DNA from: Meiothermus hypogaeus
GTDB taxonomy: Bacteria; Deinococcota; Deinococci; Deinococcales; Thermaceae
Direction of reading: 5' to 3'
Length of the DNA: 64,000 nt
Assembly (NCBI RefSeq): GCF_003574035.1
Contig: NZ_QWKY01000004.1
Coordinates: 1-64,000, forward strand
Positions 45,404 to 53,717 of the stretch are shown here, one piece after another. The stretch's first letter is position 1, and each line of letters begins with the position of its first letter. The notes under the pieces were generated by a model. That model saw nothing but the letters and a program-made list of their open reading frames with translations, did no database searches and was not told where the DNA came from. Both the position numbers and the translations under genes were made by a program.

Positions 45404-46733
45404 TCCAGAGCTCGGCCTGGAGGCCCTGGGGACGGTTGGGCAAAAGTACCAGCCGGCCCTGGTGGGCCTGGGCCACCTGGGCCACCACCGAGAGGCCCAA
45501 CCCATGGCCGGGTACGCGAACCCCCGGGGCCCGGTAAAAGGGCTCGGTGGCCCGCGCCAGCACCTCCGGAGGCATGCCGGGCCCCTCGTCGCGCACCCGC
45601 AGGATGACAAAAGCTGGGTCGGGAGCGGGCTCGAGCTCCACCTGCACAGGCGCCCCGGGTGCGTACTTTTGGCTGTTGTTCAACAGGTTTTCCAGCGCCT
45701 GGACGAGCAGGAGGGGGTCGCCGGTGAGCCTCAGGGTCTCGGGCCCCCGGTAGGGTACGCTGTTCCGGGCGGCCACCTCCTGGGCCAGCTGGGCTAGGTC
45801 CAGACCCACCTTCTGCCCCCGCCCCTCCCGCGCCAGGGTGAGGAGCGACTCGCTCAGGCGGCTCATCCGCTCGACCTCCTCGCGCACTACCGCCAGGGTT
45901 TCTTCGGGTGAGGCCAGCCCCTGCTGCTGGGAGTCGAGTTGCAGCCGCATGGCGGTTAGGGGGGTGCGCAACTCGTGGGCGGCGTTGCGGGTGAACTGGG
46001 TCTCGCGCTGGCGAAAGGCCGAGAGCCGCTCGAGCATCTGATTGAAGGTCTGGCTAAGCTGCAAAAGCTCTCCGCTGCCCTCGGCGGGCACCCGCAGGCT
46101 CAGGTCGCCCGAGTCGGCCACCCGGCGGGTGGCTTCTTGCAGGTGGCGCAGGGGCCGCAAGGCTGGCCCGCTCACCAGCCAGGCCACCCAGGCCCCCAGC
46201 AGCGCAACCACCAGCGCGGTGAACAGCACCGTCTGCTGGTAGCCAGCCAGGCTGGCCCGAACCTGGCTGGCCTCGATGGCCCCCTGCAAATAGACCCCTG
46301 GCCCCAGGCGCACGCTTTGGTAGAGCCAGTTTTGCTCGAGGCGGGGTTCGGGGTTTTCGCTCGGTGGAATGGCCTCGGGAAAGCTCCCCCACTCCTGCCA
46401 CACCTGCCCCTCCCGCACCAGCCGGGCGCTGGCCACACCGCCAGCCGGGGCGGGGTTGGGCAGGGGAAGCCGAGGGGCGTTTTCACGCAGGCGCTCCAGG
46501 GAGCTGGAGCTCGAAAACCGGGTTTCATCGCGGTCCCGATCCCGCCGGAACATACGGGGGCCTCGGCGGCCTTCCAGCTGATCCACAATGCGGTCCAGGT
46601 AGGCGCCCAGCTCGCGCTCGAGGTTGCCCATCTGCAGGCGCTCGAAGCTGGCATAACCCAAGAACCCCTGCACCAGCAGGGCCAGGGCGATGGCCAGGGC
46701 GATGAACAGGGCCAGGCGCAGACGCAGGCTCAT
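45390..46733 (-). CDS. sensor histidine kinase (HAMP, EnvZ/QseC-like)
   Basis: This 447-aa kinase has TM1 at about 8-28 and a periplasmic part (about 35-165) with an Arg/Asp-rich stretch (FRRDRDRDETR). TM2 is at about 168-190, with HAMP to about 240. The H-box AAHELRTPL has His253 and the HATPase has RDEGPGMPPEVL and GHGLGLSVVAQV. The start overlaps the stop of its response regulator by 4 nt, so the two are coupled. Confidence 0.9.
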   Translation of the reverse strand: MSLRLRLALFIALAIALALLVQGFLGYASFERLQMGNLERELGAYLDRIVDQLEGRRGPRMFRRDRDRDETRFSSSSSLERLRENAPRLPLPNPAPAGGVASARLVREGQVWQEWGSFPEAIPPSENPEPRLEQNWLYQSVRLGPGVYLQGAIEASQVRASLAGYQQTVLFTALVVALLGAWVAWLVSGPALRPLRHLQEATRRVADSGDLSLRVPAEGSGELLQLSQTFNQMLERLSAFRQRETQFTRNAAHELRTPLTAMRLQLDSQQQGLASPEETLAVVREEVERMSRLSESLLTLAREGRGQKVGLDLAQLAQEVAARNSVPYRGPETLRLTGDPLLLVQALENLLNNSQKYAPGAPVQVELEPAPDPAFVILRVRDEGPGMPPEVLARATEPFYRAPGVRVPGHGLGLSVVAQVAQAHQGRLVLLPNRPQGLQAELWIRRA

Positions 46734-47392
46734 GGTTCTATCCCCAGCCTGTAGCCCCCCGGCACCGTGCGCACGACCTGGGGGTCTAGCTTATTGCGCA
46801 GGTGGTGCACGCACACCTTCACCACCCCCGGGTCGGAGGCCTCCTCGCCCCAGACCAGATCGAGCAGCTCCTCGGGGCTGTACACCCGCCCCGGAAACAG
46901 GGCCAGCCGCTCCAGCAGGGCATACTCGCGGGGGCTCAAATCCACCCCCCGCCCGGCCCAGCGCACGCTCCGGTCGGTCAGGTCGAGCTCGAGGGGGCCA
47001 TGCTGCACCCGGCTTTGCTTGACCTCGCTCATCCGGCGCAGCAAAGCCCGCACCCGGGCCAAAAGCTCCGGCAGGTCGAAGGGCTTGACCACGTAGTCAT
47101 CGCCGCCTTCATCCAGCCCCATCACCCGGTCGGAAAGGGCATCGCGGGCGGTCATGAACAGGATGGGGCCCTTATACCCGGCGCTGCGGGCCTCTTTGGC
47201 CAGGATAAACCCCCCGTCCTCCGACTCCGGCAGGCGCACGTCCAGGATCATCAAATCGGGTTCGGCCTCGGCTAAAAGCGCCCGCGCCATGCTCAGATCC
47301 GCTGCATGGCGAACCTGGTGGCCCTGGGCCTCCAGGGCCCGCAGGACCGGGCGGGCAATGTTGGGTTCGTCTTCAACCAGCAAAAGCCGCAT
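46730..47392 (-). CDS. OmpR-family response regulator
   Basis: This 220-aa regulator has a receiver (MRLLLVEDEP start, Asp51 in LMILDVRLPES, VVKPF) and a winged helix (SPREYALLERL, VVRTVPGGYRLG). ATG 47392 was chosen because it aligns with relatives; in-frame ATG 47407 and an open frame to 47506 are upstream. It is first in a two-gene unit with the QseC-like kinase. A secreted helical protein is encoded divergently upstream and could be a target. Confidence 0.9.
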   Translation of the reverse strand: MRLLLVEDEPNIARPVLRALEAQGHQVRHAADLSMARALLAEAEPDLMILDVRLPESEDGGFILAKEARSAGYKGPILFMTARDALSDRVMGLDEGGDDYVVKPFDLPELLARVRALLRRMSEVKQSRVQHGPLELDLTDRSVRWAGRGVDLSPREYALLERLALFPGRVYSPEELLDLVWGEEASDPGVVKVCVHHLRNKLDPQVVRTVPGGYRLGIEP

Positions 47393-47679
47393 GGTTCCAG
47401 TCTGCATTGTAGGGGTTATGGGGGGGTTATGGCGGGCTCGAGGCCACTTCGTAGATGCGCCGCCCCACCAACCCCTGTGGGCCTTGCGCCCGACCCCGCT
47501 CCACAACCCTTAATCGTCGGTAGCTTTTTGTAACACCTCGGGCAAGACCTCCTGGAGCCCTGCAGAAGGCACTTCTTTGGATGAGAAACCCTCTCAGCAA
47601 GCCATAACTGCCCGGTAACCGCCCTGCCGCAAACTTCTTTTCGGGAAAGCAAGAAGGGCTTTCCAGAAGGAGGACGAGT

Positions 47680-48135
47680 ATGAACAAAAGCATGAAAACC
47701 CTCTTGGTGGTTTCGAGTCTGGCCCTGGCGGGCGCTTTTGCCCAGCAAACCCCAGCCCCCCAGCCCGCACCGGCCCAGCCCATGCAACGCATGATGTTCC
47801 GGGGCCTGGGGGTGGGTAACCTGTACTTTAGTGCAGCGCAGTTTTTGGGTGTGACCCCCGCCGAACTCGCGGTTCTGAGCGGCGGCACCAAGACCCTGGC
47901 CCAGCTTGCGACCGAACTCGGCAAAACCCCGGCCGCCCTCGAGGCCGCCCTGGTGACGGCCCGCAACCAGGCCATTGACCAGGCCGTGCAGGCCGGGCGT
48001 CTGACCGCCCAGGAGGCCAACACCCTCAAAGCCAGCAGCCAGGCGGTGGCCAAAGCCTTTGCGGCCCAGCCGGTACAACTGCGCATGGGCCTGGCCGGCC
48101 GCGACGGACGGGGGCCCAGGGGTTGGTGGCGCTAG
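47680..48135 (+). CDS. small secreted helical protein, possibly DUF2680-like
   Basis: This 151-aa protein has a signal peptide (about 1-21, cleavage after GAFA) and a Pro/Gln linker. A helical core reads AAQFLGVTPAELAVLSGG, TLAQLATELGKTPAALEAAL and AVQAGRLTAQEANTLKA, resembling the YckD/DUF2680 repeat. The tail is Arg/Gly-rich. It is probably periplasmic; no enzymatic role is seen. AGAAGGAGGA is a strong SD. It is divergent from a two-component system. Confidence 0.65.
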   Translation: MNKSMKTLLVVSSLALAGAFAQQTPAPQPAPAQPMQRMMFRGLGVGNLYFSAAQFLGVTPAELAVLSGGTKTLAQLATELGKTPAALEAALVTARNQAIDQAVQAGRLTAQEANTLKASSQAVAKAFAAQPVQLRMGLAGRDGRGPRGWWR

Positions 48136-48144
48136 ACCCTTTGA

Positions 48145-48270
48145 TACCAGATTCGGTTGATTCGTTACCATTCGGTAACGAATCAACCCGACCGAAGGGA
48201 GTCCTCTAGGATTCAAAAAGACAACCTATGGGTTTTTTTGGTTTTGTGAACTGTCTTTTTGAATCCGGTA
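48145..48270 (-). repeat. MITE-like repeat, copy E (short form)
   Basis: This is a complete 126-bp copy from TACCAGATTC to GAATCCGGTA, with TGA on both sides (48142-48144 and 48271-48273). The hairpin stems are GTTGATTCGTTACC / GGTAACGAATCAAC (with a 2-nt loop variant) and GGATTCAAAAAGACA / TGTCTTTTTGAATCC. It starts 9 bp after the secreted helical protein gene. Confidence 0.92.
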
Positions 48271-48334
48271 TGAGTCGAGGTACACGGCGTGTGGTGGAAC
48301 CACCGACCACACGCCCTTTGTGTAAAGGAAACCC

Positions 48335-48598
48335 ATGTGGACGATCGATCACCGTGGACGCTGGGATGGCTTTGGCCACTACGGCTGGGGTCTGTTAGAC
48401 GACCTGCTGTGGATTCTGCTGCTGCTTGGGCTGATTGCGCTGGTGGGGGTGCTGATGGTGCGGTTGTTGCGCGGCCCCACCCCTGGACAAACCCAGCCGA
48501 CCCCTGACCGGGCCCTGGAGATTGCCCGCGAGCGCTATGCCAAAGGCGAGATAAGCCAAACCGAGTTCGAGACCCTGAAGAAGAACCTGGGTGGCTGA
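48335..48598 (+). CDS. SHOCT-domain membrane protein
   Basis: This 87-aa protein has one membrane helix (about 20-45) after a short Trp/Gly/His-rich N-terminus, and a C-terminal SHOCT motif (ALEIARERYAKGEISQTEFETLKKNL). SHOCT segments usually mediate oligomerisation. AAAGGA precedes ATG 48335. It lies 82 bp before the dioxygenase gene and may share its transcript. Confidence 0.85.
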   Translation: MWTIDHRGRWDGFGHYGWGLLDDLLWILLLLGLIALVGVLMVRLLRGPTPGQTQPTPDRALEIARERYAKGEISQTEFETLKKNLGG

Positions 48599-48680
48599 TG
48601 GAAACGGGCCGGGTGCGGTGCATCCGGGCTTAACCCATTTCACCGCCTTTTGTCGCAAGAATGCGGTACAGGAGACCCCT

Positions 48681-49391
48681 ATGGACAACGATGACAAACC
48701 CATCGGAAGAATTTTGAGTCGCCGCGAGGTGCTTTCGGTGCTGGGACTCGGCGGCCTGGCTGGGGTGGGTGCCCTCATCGGGCCCAGGGTTGCTGCGCAA
48801 AACACGCCGCTGCCCTCGTGTATCGTGCGCCCGGCCCTCACGGAAGGGCCCTACTTTGTGGATACCCAGTTGAACCGCTCGGACATCCGCTCCGACCCCA
48901 GCACGGGCTTGGTAAAACCTGGGGTGCCGCTGGTGTTGCGTTTTGTGGTCTCGAGGGTCTCGAGCGGCGGCTGCACCTTGCTACCGGGCGCGATGGTAGA
49001 TATCTGGCAGTGCGACGCCCAGGGCATTTACTCCGGTGTACAGGATCGCTTTGCCGATACCCGGGGGCAGAAGTGGCTGCGCGGCCACCAGATCACCGAT
49101 GCCCAGGGGGTAGCCCAGTTCACCACCATCTACCCCGGCTGGTATCCGGGCCGCACCGTGCACATCCACTTCAAAATCCGCTACCAGAACCGCGATTTCA
49201 CCTCCCAGCTCTTCTTCGACGATGCCCTGAGCGACCGCATCCTGGCCAACCCACCCTACGCCAAGGCGGGCACCCGCACCCGCAACGCCAACGACGGCAT
49301 CTATCGCAACGGCGGGAGCCAGTTGCTGCTCAACCCGACCCAGAGCGGGGCCGGGTATGCTGCGACTTTCGATATCGGGCTTAATCTGTAG
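48681..49391 (+). CDS. exported intradiol ring-cleavage dioxygenase-like protein
   Basis: This 236-aa protein has a twin-arginine-type signal (SRREVLSVLGLGGLAGVGALIG). The mature part has an intradiol dioxygenase fold: LTEGPYFVD, MVDIWQCDAQGIYSGV and GWYPGRTVHIHFKI, which hold the Tyr, Tyr, His, His iron ligands. Cytosolic relatives cleave catechol or protocatechuate; the exported branch has uncertain substrates. AGGAG precedes ATG 48681. Repeat copy F follows the stop after 4 bp. Confidence 0.85.
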   Translation: MDNDDKPIGRILSRREVLSVLGLGGLAGVGALIGPRVAAQNTPLPSCIVRPALTEGPYFVDTQLNRSDIRSDPSTGLVKPGVPLVLRFVVSRVSSGGCTLLPGAMVDIWQCDAQGIYSGVQDRFADTRGQKWLRGHQITDAQGVAQFTTIYPGWYPGRTVHIHFKIRYQNRDFTSQLFFDDALSDRILANPPYAKAGTRTRNANDGIYRNGGSQLLLNPTQSGAGYAATFDIGLNL

Positions 49392-49395
49392 CTTA

Positions 49396-49552
49396 TACCG
49401 GATTCAAAAAGACAGTTTACAAAACCAAAAACACCAGAGGCTGTCTTTTTGAATCCTAGAGCACACCCCTCCCTGTCGGTCGGCGAAGAAAGCGCCTCCC
49501 TTCGGTCGGGTTAGTTCGTCACCTTCTGGTGACGAACTAACCGAATCTGGTA
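49396..49552 (+). repeat. MITE-like repeat, copy F (long form)
   Basis: This is a complete 157-bp copy from TACCGGATTC to GAATCTGGTA, with TTA on both sides (49393-49395 and 49553-49555). It differs from copy D by three substitutions but has a different flanking triplet, which fits independent insertions of a recently active element. Confidence 0.92.
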
Positions 49553-49633
49553 TTAGCCTTCACCCATTCTTCATAAGGCGTTTGTCAAACCATCACACCG
49601 GCTGGAGATACTGCCCCATGTTCGGGAGATTCT

Positions 49634-50542
49634 ATGCCCCTGGCTTTCCACACCTTGCTTAAACCACGCTCCCAACGCTACCGGGCTCGCTATGAGGCGG
49701 TGCTGGGCACAGCCCTCGAGCTGCAACTACAGGCCGATGGCCCCCGCCAGGCGCGCGCCGCAGAAACGGCTGTGCTGGCCGAGATTGAGCGCCTCGAGGG
49801 TATTTTTAGTAGCTACCTGCCTGCCTCCGAGCTTTCTCGCTGGCAGGCTCGGGGCAGCGCGCGGGTCTCGCCTGAGCTGCGGCATTTGCTGTACGAGGCC
49901 GAAAGCTGGAGGGCCCATACCTACGGAGCCTTCAACCCGGCTGCCGCTGCCCTGCAAACCCTGTACGCGCAGAACCCCCAGCCCGGCGAGGCCGAACTCG
50001 AGGCTTTGAGGGCTGCCCTTCAGGGCCCCTTGTGGCGCCTTGAGGGCCAGGAAGCCCACAAGATAACTCCCCTGCCCCTGACCTTCAACGCCCTGGCCAA
50101 GGGGCTCATCGCCGATCGGGCGGCCCAGGCGGCCTTGCGCGTGGGGGGCCTCGAGGTGCTGCTCAACCTGGGGGGTGACCTGCGACACCTGGGTCAGCAG
50201 CGGGTGCGGGTGGCGGTGGCTCATCCCTTTAGCCCTGCCGATAACGCACCACCACTGGCCCGGCTCTGGGTATGCAACCAGGGTGTGGCCACCAGCGGGC
50301 CGTCGCAGCGGGGGGTTCACCTGTTCGACCCCCGCACAGGCCAGCCGGCCACCCAGGTGGTGCAGGCCACGGTGGTGGCCCCCAGTGCAGCCACCGCCGA
50401 TGTGCTTGCCACGGCTTTTTGCGTGCTCGAGCCCATGCTCAGCCTGGCCCTGGCTGAGGTCTTCGGGGTGGGTTGTTTGCTGGTGGAAGCCAGCGGTCAG
50501 ACCCACAGCAACCCCCGTTTTGAGCAACAACGGATTCACTAA
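49634..50542 (+). CDS. apbE: FAD:protein FMN transferase (ApbE)
   Basis: This 302-aa ApbE-family protein attaches FMN from FAD to a Thr or Ser of exported redox proteins. It has YEAVLGTALELQL, a catalytic-core LTFNALAKGLIADRAAQAAL, LLNLGGDLRHLG, and the metal-binding tail VATSGPSQRGVHLFDPRTGQP. No signal peptide or lipobox is obvious. It heads a cluster with DUF2271 and PepSY-helix genes, the usual company of ApbE. It is 17 nt before the next gene. Confidence 0.9.
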   Translation: MPLAFHTLLKPRSQRYRARYEAVLGTALELQLQADGPRQARAAETAVLAEIERLEGIFSSYLPASELSRWQARGSARVSPELRHLLYEAESWRAHTYGAFNPAAAALQTLYAQNPQPGEAELEALRAALQGPLWRLEGQEAHKITPLPLTFNALAKGLIADRAAQAALRVGGLEVLLNLGGDLRHLGQQRVRVAVAHPFSPADNAPPLARLWVCNQGVATSGPSQRGVHLFDPRTGQPATQVVQATVVAPSAATADVLATAFCVLEPMLSLALAEVFGVGCLLVEASGQTHSNPRFEQQRIH

Positions 50543-50559
50543 CCATCAAGGAGAAACCT

Positions 50560-51096
50560 ATGCAGCGCAGTTTTATCAGCCGTAGAAACTTTATCTATCG
50601 CACCACCGGCTTGCTCCTGACCCTGTGGGCCGGTCGCAGTCTGGCCCAGGCCAGGTGGGCCGACATGAAACTGGATATCACCTTCGAGTTTGTGGGGGGC
50701 AGTGGACGCTACCGCCCGCCTTATGTAGCGGTCTGGCTCGAGAACGCCCAGGGCCTGCCGGTGCGTACACTGGCGGTCTGGTTTGAGCAGTCCCGCAAGG
50801 GGCCGCGCTGGCTCAACGAACTCAGGCGCTGGTACCGCAGTAACGAACTGACCGAGGCCGTCTCGGGCCCGACCCGCAGGCCGGGGCGCTATACCCTGAG
50901 CTTCGATGGCAAGGACGACAAGGGCAACCTGGTGAGCCAGGGCGACTACTACGTGTGTGTGGAGCTGGTGCGGGAGCACGGCCCCTACGAGCTCTTCCGT
51001 GAAAAAGTCACCCTGGCCCAGACCTCCTTCAACCGCAGCTTTAATCTTGCTGGCGAACTAAAGGAGGTGAGCTTGAGCTATGATCGGCAGGCTTGA
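50560..51096 (+). CDS. DUF2271 exported protein, possible flavinylation substrate
   Basis: This 178-aa protein has an N-terminal twin-Arg/hydrophobic signal (SRRNFIYRTTGLLLTLWAG). The DUF2271 beta domain includes PYVAVWLENAQGLPVRTLAVWF, KGPRWLNELRRWYRS and TLSFDGKDDKGN. Residues 99-105 read EAVSGPT, close to the ApbE target pattern D-x-x-(S/T)-G-A-(T/S), with Thr105 as the candidate FMN site. It is encoded between apbE and a PepSY-type membrane protein, overlapping the latter by 17 nt. Confidence 0.8.
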   Translation: MQRSFISRRNFIYRTTGLLLTLWAGRSLAQARWADMKLDITFEFVGGSGRYRPPYVAVWLENAQGLPVRTLAVWFEQSRKGPRWLNELRRWYRSNELTEAVSGPTRRPGRYTLSFDGKDDKGNLVSQGDYYVCVELVREHGPYELFREKVTLAQTSFNRSFNLAGELKEVSLSYDRQA

Positions 51097-51706
51097 AGCC
51101 CCCCAGCGCGAACATCTACCCAAGCCCCTGCGAACCAGGGCCTATACGCTGGTACGCTGGTTGCACCTTTATGCATCCATGCTGAGCCTGATGGTGGTAA
51201 TCTTTTTTGCTGCTACTGGCATCACCCTAAACCACCCCGAGTGGATGTTTGGCACCGCCCAGACCACCCACACCTATAGCGGTACCCTGCCGCAAAACTG
51301 GCAGCGGGATGGGCAGGTAGACTGGCTGCAAGCTGCCGAGGCGCTTCGCGCAGCCCATGGCCTAAAAGGTCGAGTCAGCGACACCCGCGCCGACGATCAG
51401 GAAGCCTCCATCAGCTTCCGGGGTCCGGCCTATGCCGCCGACGCCTTCATTAATCGGGCCGACGGCAGCTACACCCTGAAGGTGGTGGCCCAGGGGCCGG
51501 TGGCGGTGCTCAACGACCTGCACCGGGGGCGCGACACGGGCCGGGCCTGGGCCTGGCTAATTGACCTTTCGGGGGGGTTCTTATTGCTGGTGGCTCTGAC
51601 CGGCTTTGGGCTCTCGTTCTTTTTTCGCAAGACCCGCGCGGCGGCCCTGACGGTGGCGCTGATTGGAACTGCGGCGATGCTGCTCTTGATGCGGCTGGTG
51701 GCCTAA
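51080..51706 (+). CDS. PepSY-associated membrane protein
   Basis: This 208-aa protein has a first TM helix (about 30-52, WLHLYASMLSLMVVIFFAATGITLNHPEW, the PepSY_TM signature). A periplasmic PepSY-like domain (about 75-150) follows, then a membrane return (LIDLSGGFLLLVALTGFGLSFFF) and a last helix. Such proteins pass electrons across the membrane to flavinylated partners. It is the third gene of apbE-DUF2271-PepSY. Its stop overlaps the converging glycosidase stop by 4 nt. Confidence 0.85.
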   Translation: MIGRLEAPQREHLPKPLRTRAYTLVRWLHLYASMLSLMVVIFFAATGITLNHPEWMFGTAQTTHTYSGTLPQNWQRDGQVDWLQAAEALRAAHGLKGRVSDTRADDQEASISFRGPAYAADAFINRADGSYTLKVVAQGPVAVLNDLHRGRDTGRAWAWLIDLSGGFLLLVALTGFGLSFFFRKTRAAALTVALIGTAAMLLLMRLVA

Positions 51707-53418
51707 GGTTGGGGGGGCATCCCTCGGGTCTTGCTGGCCGAGAGCGCATAGGTGATAAAACCTGCCAGGGCTGCAAAGCCTGCCCCTGTTCGACCGACCC
51801 CCGTCTGGGGGTCGAACGATTCGCAGGCGTAGCCAGCGTCGAGGGGGGCCTGCTCGAGCACCATCAGGGCATCCCCCGCAGGCCGCATCAATCCCGACAA
51901 AATCCGGTTGGCCAGGCCAAAGCCCGAGGGAAATGGAAAGTGCGCCGAGCCCTCGCCGGGGAAGCGTCCCTTGTAGTGGTGGGGGTTATCGTCCCCCAGA
52001 ATCCAGAGCGCGGTGGCCTGCCAGATAGGATCCTGGCGGTTGCAAAAGCCCAGGTGCGGCAGCAAGAGCAGGCTGCCTGCCGGCTCGTCGGAAAAGGTGT
52101 AGCGGCCCCCCGGTTCAAAGCTAAACACAAAGCGCCCGTTGCGCTCGGCCTGGCGGTAGAGGGTCTCGCGCAGGGCGCGGGCCTCGTGTTTGAGCATTTC
52201 GGGCTCCCGCCAGTAGGGCGAAAGGCGCTCCAGGGCTACCGCCCACAGGGCGTTGTCGTAGGTCAGGTAGGGCTCTGGCACGGGGTCGTCGGTGGGGGAG
52301 AGGAAGGTGCGGTAAAGCGAGAGGGAAGGGTGTTTTTCCTGGGCCACACGCTCAAACACCCACTCCAGCGGTTCGCGCAACTCGGCGACGAGTTCGGGGT
52401 TGGGGCCGGTAGCTTCCAGGTAGCGGGCCAGCGCTAACGGATAGGCTGCGGCCTGGTCGAGCTCGAAGCCCGGGTACAAAGGCGGCCCGCTCAGATACTG
52501 GGCGTGCTCCCCCGGCCAGCGGGCAAAGCGGCGGAAGACCGCCTTGAGCACCTCTTTGGCCCGCTTGCGGTCGGCCTTGAGCAAGGCCGGAAAGAACCAC
52601 AACAGCCCATCCCGCGCCCAGTAGGCCCCCGAGACATAGTAGTGCGGGCTGCGCGAGGTCAGCAGCACTGGCTCGCCCTCCAGAGTATTGGCCTGGGCGT
52701 AGAAGTAGCTGAAAATCAGGTGCCGCCGGTAGACCTCGTAGAGCGGGCCGGTGTAGTTGGTGGAAAGCAGGGCCAGCTTGTGCAGGGTTTTGCGCTGAAG
52801 CGTCTCCCAGCCTACCCGGCGCAAGTGCAGGGCAGTGGTGCGGGCGCCGTCGGCCTCGGGGGCCAGCCCCAGGTAGAGCGTGACCGGGCCGGACGCCCAC
52901 TCGAGCACAAACTGCGGCCCCCAGTCGGCCCGGCTGGGGGTGGTGTCGGCCTGCAAGCCCAGGGCCAGCAGGGTGCGCTCGCTGCGGGCCTCGAGCACAT
53001 AGCTGCCCGTCCAGGCATCGTGCGAAACACGGAAGGTTGTGTCCAGTTTTTCCTCTCGAAAGCGCCGCAGGCCCAGGTATTCCAGGTTGCCGGCCACTTG
53101 AAGGCGCCCTGGGCTGCGGGGCTCCAGGCGCAGGGCCAGCCCCCGCTCACCAAAAGGGGCCAGCAGCGTCGCGGTGAGGTGCTCGTTTTCCCAGACCGGA
53201 ATCCAGTCCGCCGTGCGCGAGAGCTTCCAGCCCTTCCCCGAGACCTCCAGCAGCGGCTCCCCCACCCAGTCCAAAAGCCCATTCAGTGCAAGGGAGGCCA
53301 CCCCGATCCGGGTAATCGAAGGGGCGTTGGGGCTGGCCTCGACGTGAATATCCAGGTTGCCCGTGGGCAGGTGCGCGGGCGGGCTTTCCAGGATGGGGGC
53401 GGGGGTCATGAGTTCCAT
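51703..53418 (-). CDS. glycoside hydrolase with (alpha/alpha)6 barrel, GH125-like
   Basis: This 571-aa protein has an N-terminal beta-sandwich (about 1-220) and a C-terminal helical toroid. The toroid has SGAYWARDGLLWFFPALL, LYPGFELDQAAAYPLALARYLE, YLTYDNALWAVALERL and the final ESFDPQTGVGRTGAGFAALAGF. This arrangement resembles GH125 and related exo-glycosidases; the sugar is not certain. No signal peptide is seen, so it likely acts on imported oligosaccharides. It is the last gene of the sugar ABC operon. Confidence 0.7.
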   Translation of the reverse strand: MELMTPAPILESPPAHLPTGNLDIHVEASPNAPSITRIGVASLALNGLLDWVGEPLLEVSGKGWKLSRTADWIPVWENEHLTATLLAPFGERGLALRLEPRSPGRLQVAGNLEYLGLRRFREEKLDTTFRVSHDAWTGSYVLEARSERTLLALGLQADTTPSRADWGPQFVLEWASGPVTLYLGLAPEADGARTTALHLRRVGWETLQRKTLHKLALLSTNYTGPLYEVYRRHLIFSYFYAQANTLEGEPVLLTSRSPHYYVSGAYWARDGLLWFFPALLKADRKRAKEVLKAVFRRFARWPGEHAQYLSGPPLYPGFELDQAAAYPLALARYLEATGPNPELVAELREPLEWVFERVAQEKHPSLSLYRTFLSPTDDPVPEPYLTYDNALWAVALERLSPYWREPEMLKHEARALRETLYRQAERNGRFVFSFEPGGRYTFSDEPAGSLLLLPHLGFCNRQDPIWQATALWILGDDNPHHYKGRFPGEGSAHFPFPSGFGLANRILSGLMRPAGDALMVLEQAPLDAGYACESFDPQTGVGRTGAGFAALAGFITYALSASKTRGMPPQP

Positions 53419-53455
53419 AATCGCGCGTTGGAAGGAGCTAGCAAAGGGCCTGCCG

Positions 53456-53647
53456 TTACTGCTTCTTGAGATTATCGAAGTAAACCCAGATCAGGTACAG
53501 CGCCAGCAACACCCCTGCTATGAACACCAGCGTCACCACGGTTCGGAGCCAGGGGCCAAAAGCCACCCCCAGCACCAGCCCCGCAAAAAAGCTGAGCAGG
53601 TGGCCCCAGTAGCGTTGCCGGATGAGCCGAAGCAAAGTTGGGTTCAT
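53456..53647 (-). CDS. small membrane protein, 63 aa
   Basis: This is a two-helix membrane protein (about 15-33 and 38-58, LVTLVFIAGVLLALYLIW-type) with a basic N-terminus (MNPTLLRLIRQRYWG). No family is recognised. It lies between the inner-membrane permease and the glycosidase gene, in the same direction. ATG 53647 is preferred over an upstream start at 53668. Confidence 0.5.
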   Translation of the reverse strand: MNPTLLRLIRQRYWGHLLSFFAGLVLGVAFGPWLRTVVTLVFIAGVLLALYLIWVYFDNLKKQ

Positions 53648-53717
53648 GTCCTCGAGCCTACCACCCAAAACCCAGTGGCACAGGCTCGCATCTCCGATCT
53701 GCCGGGAGGCCTTGGGG

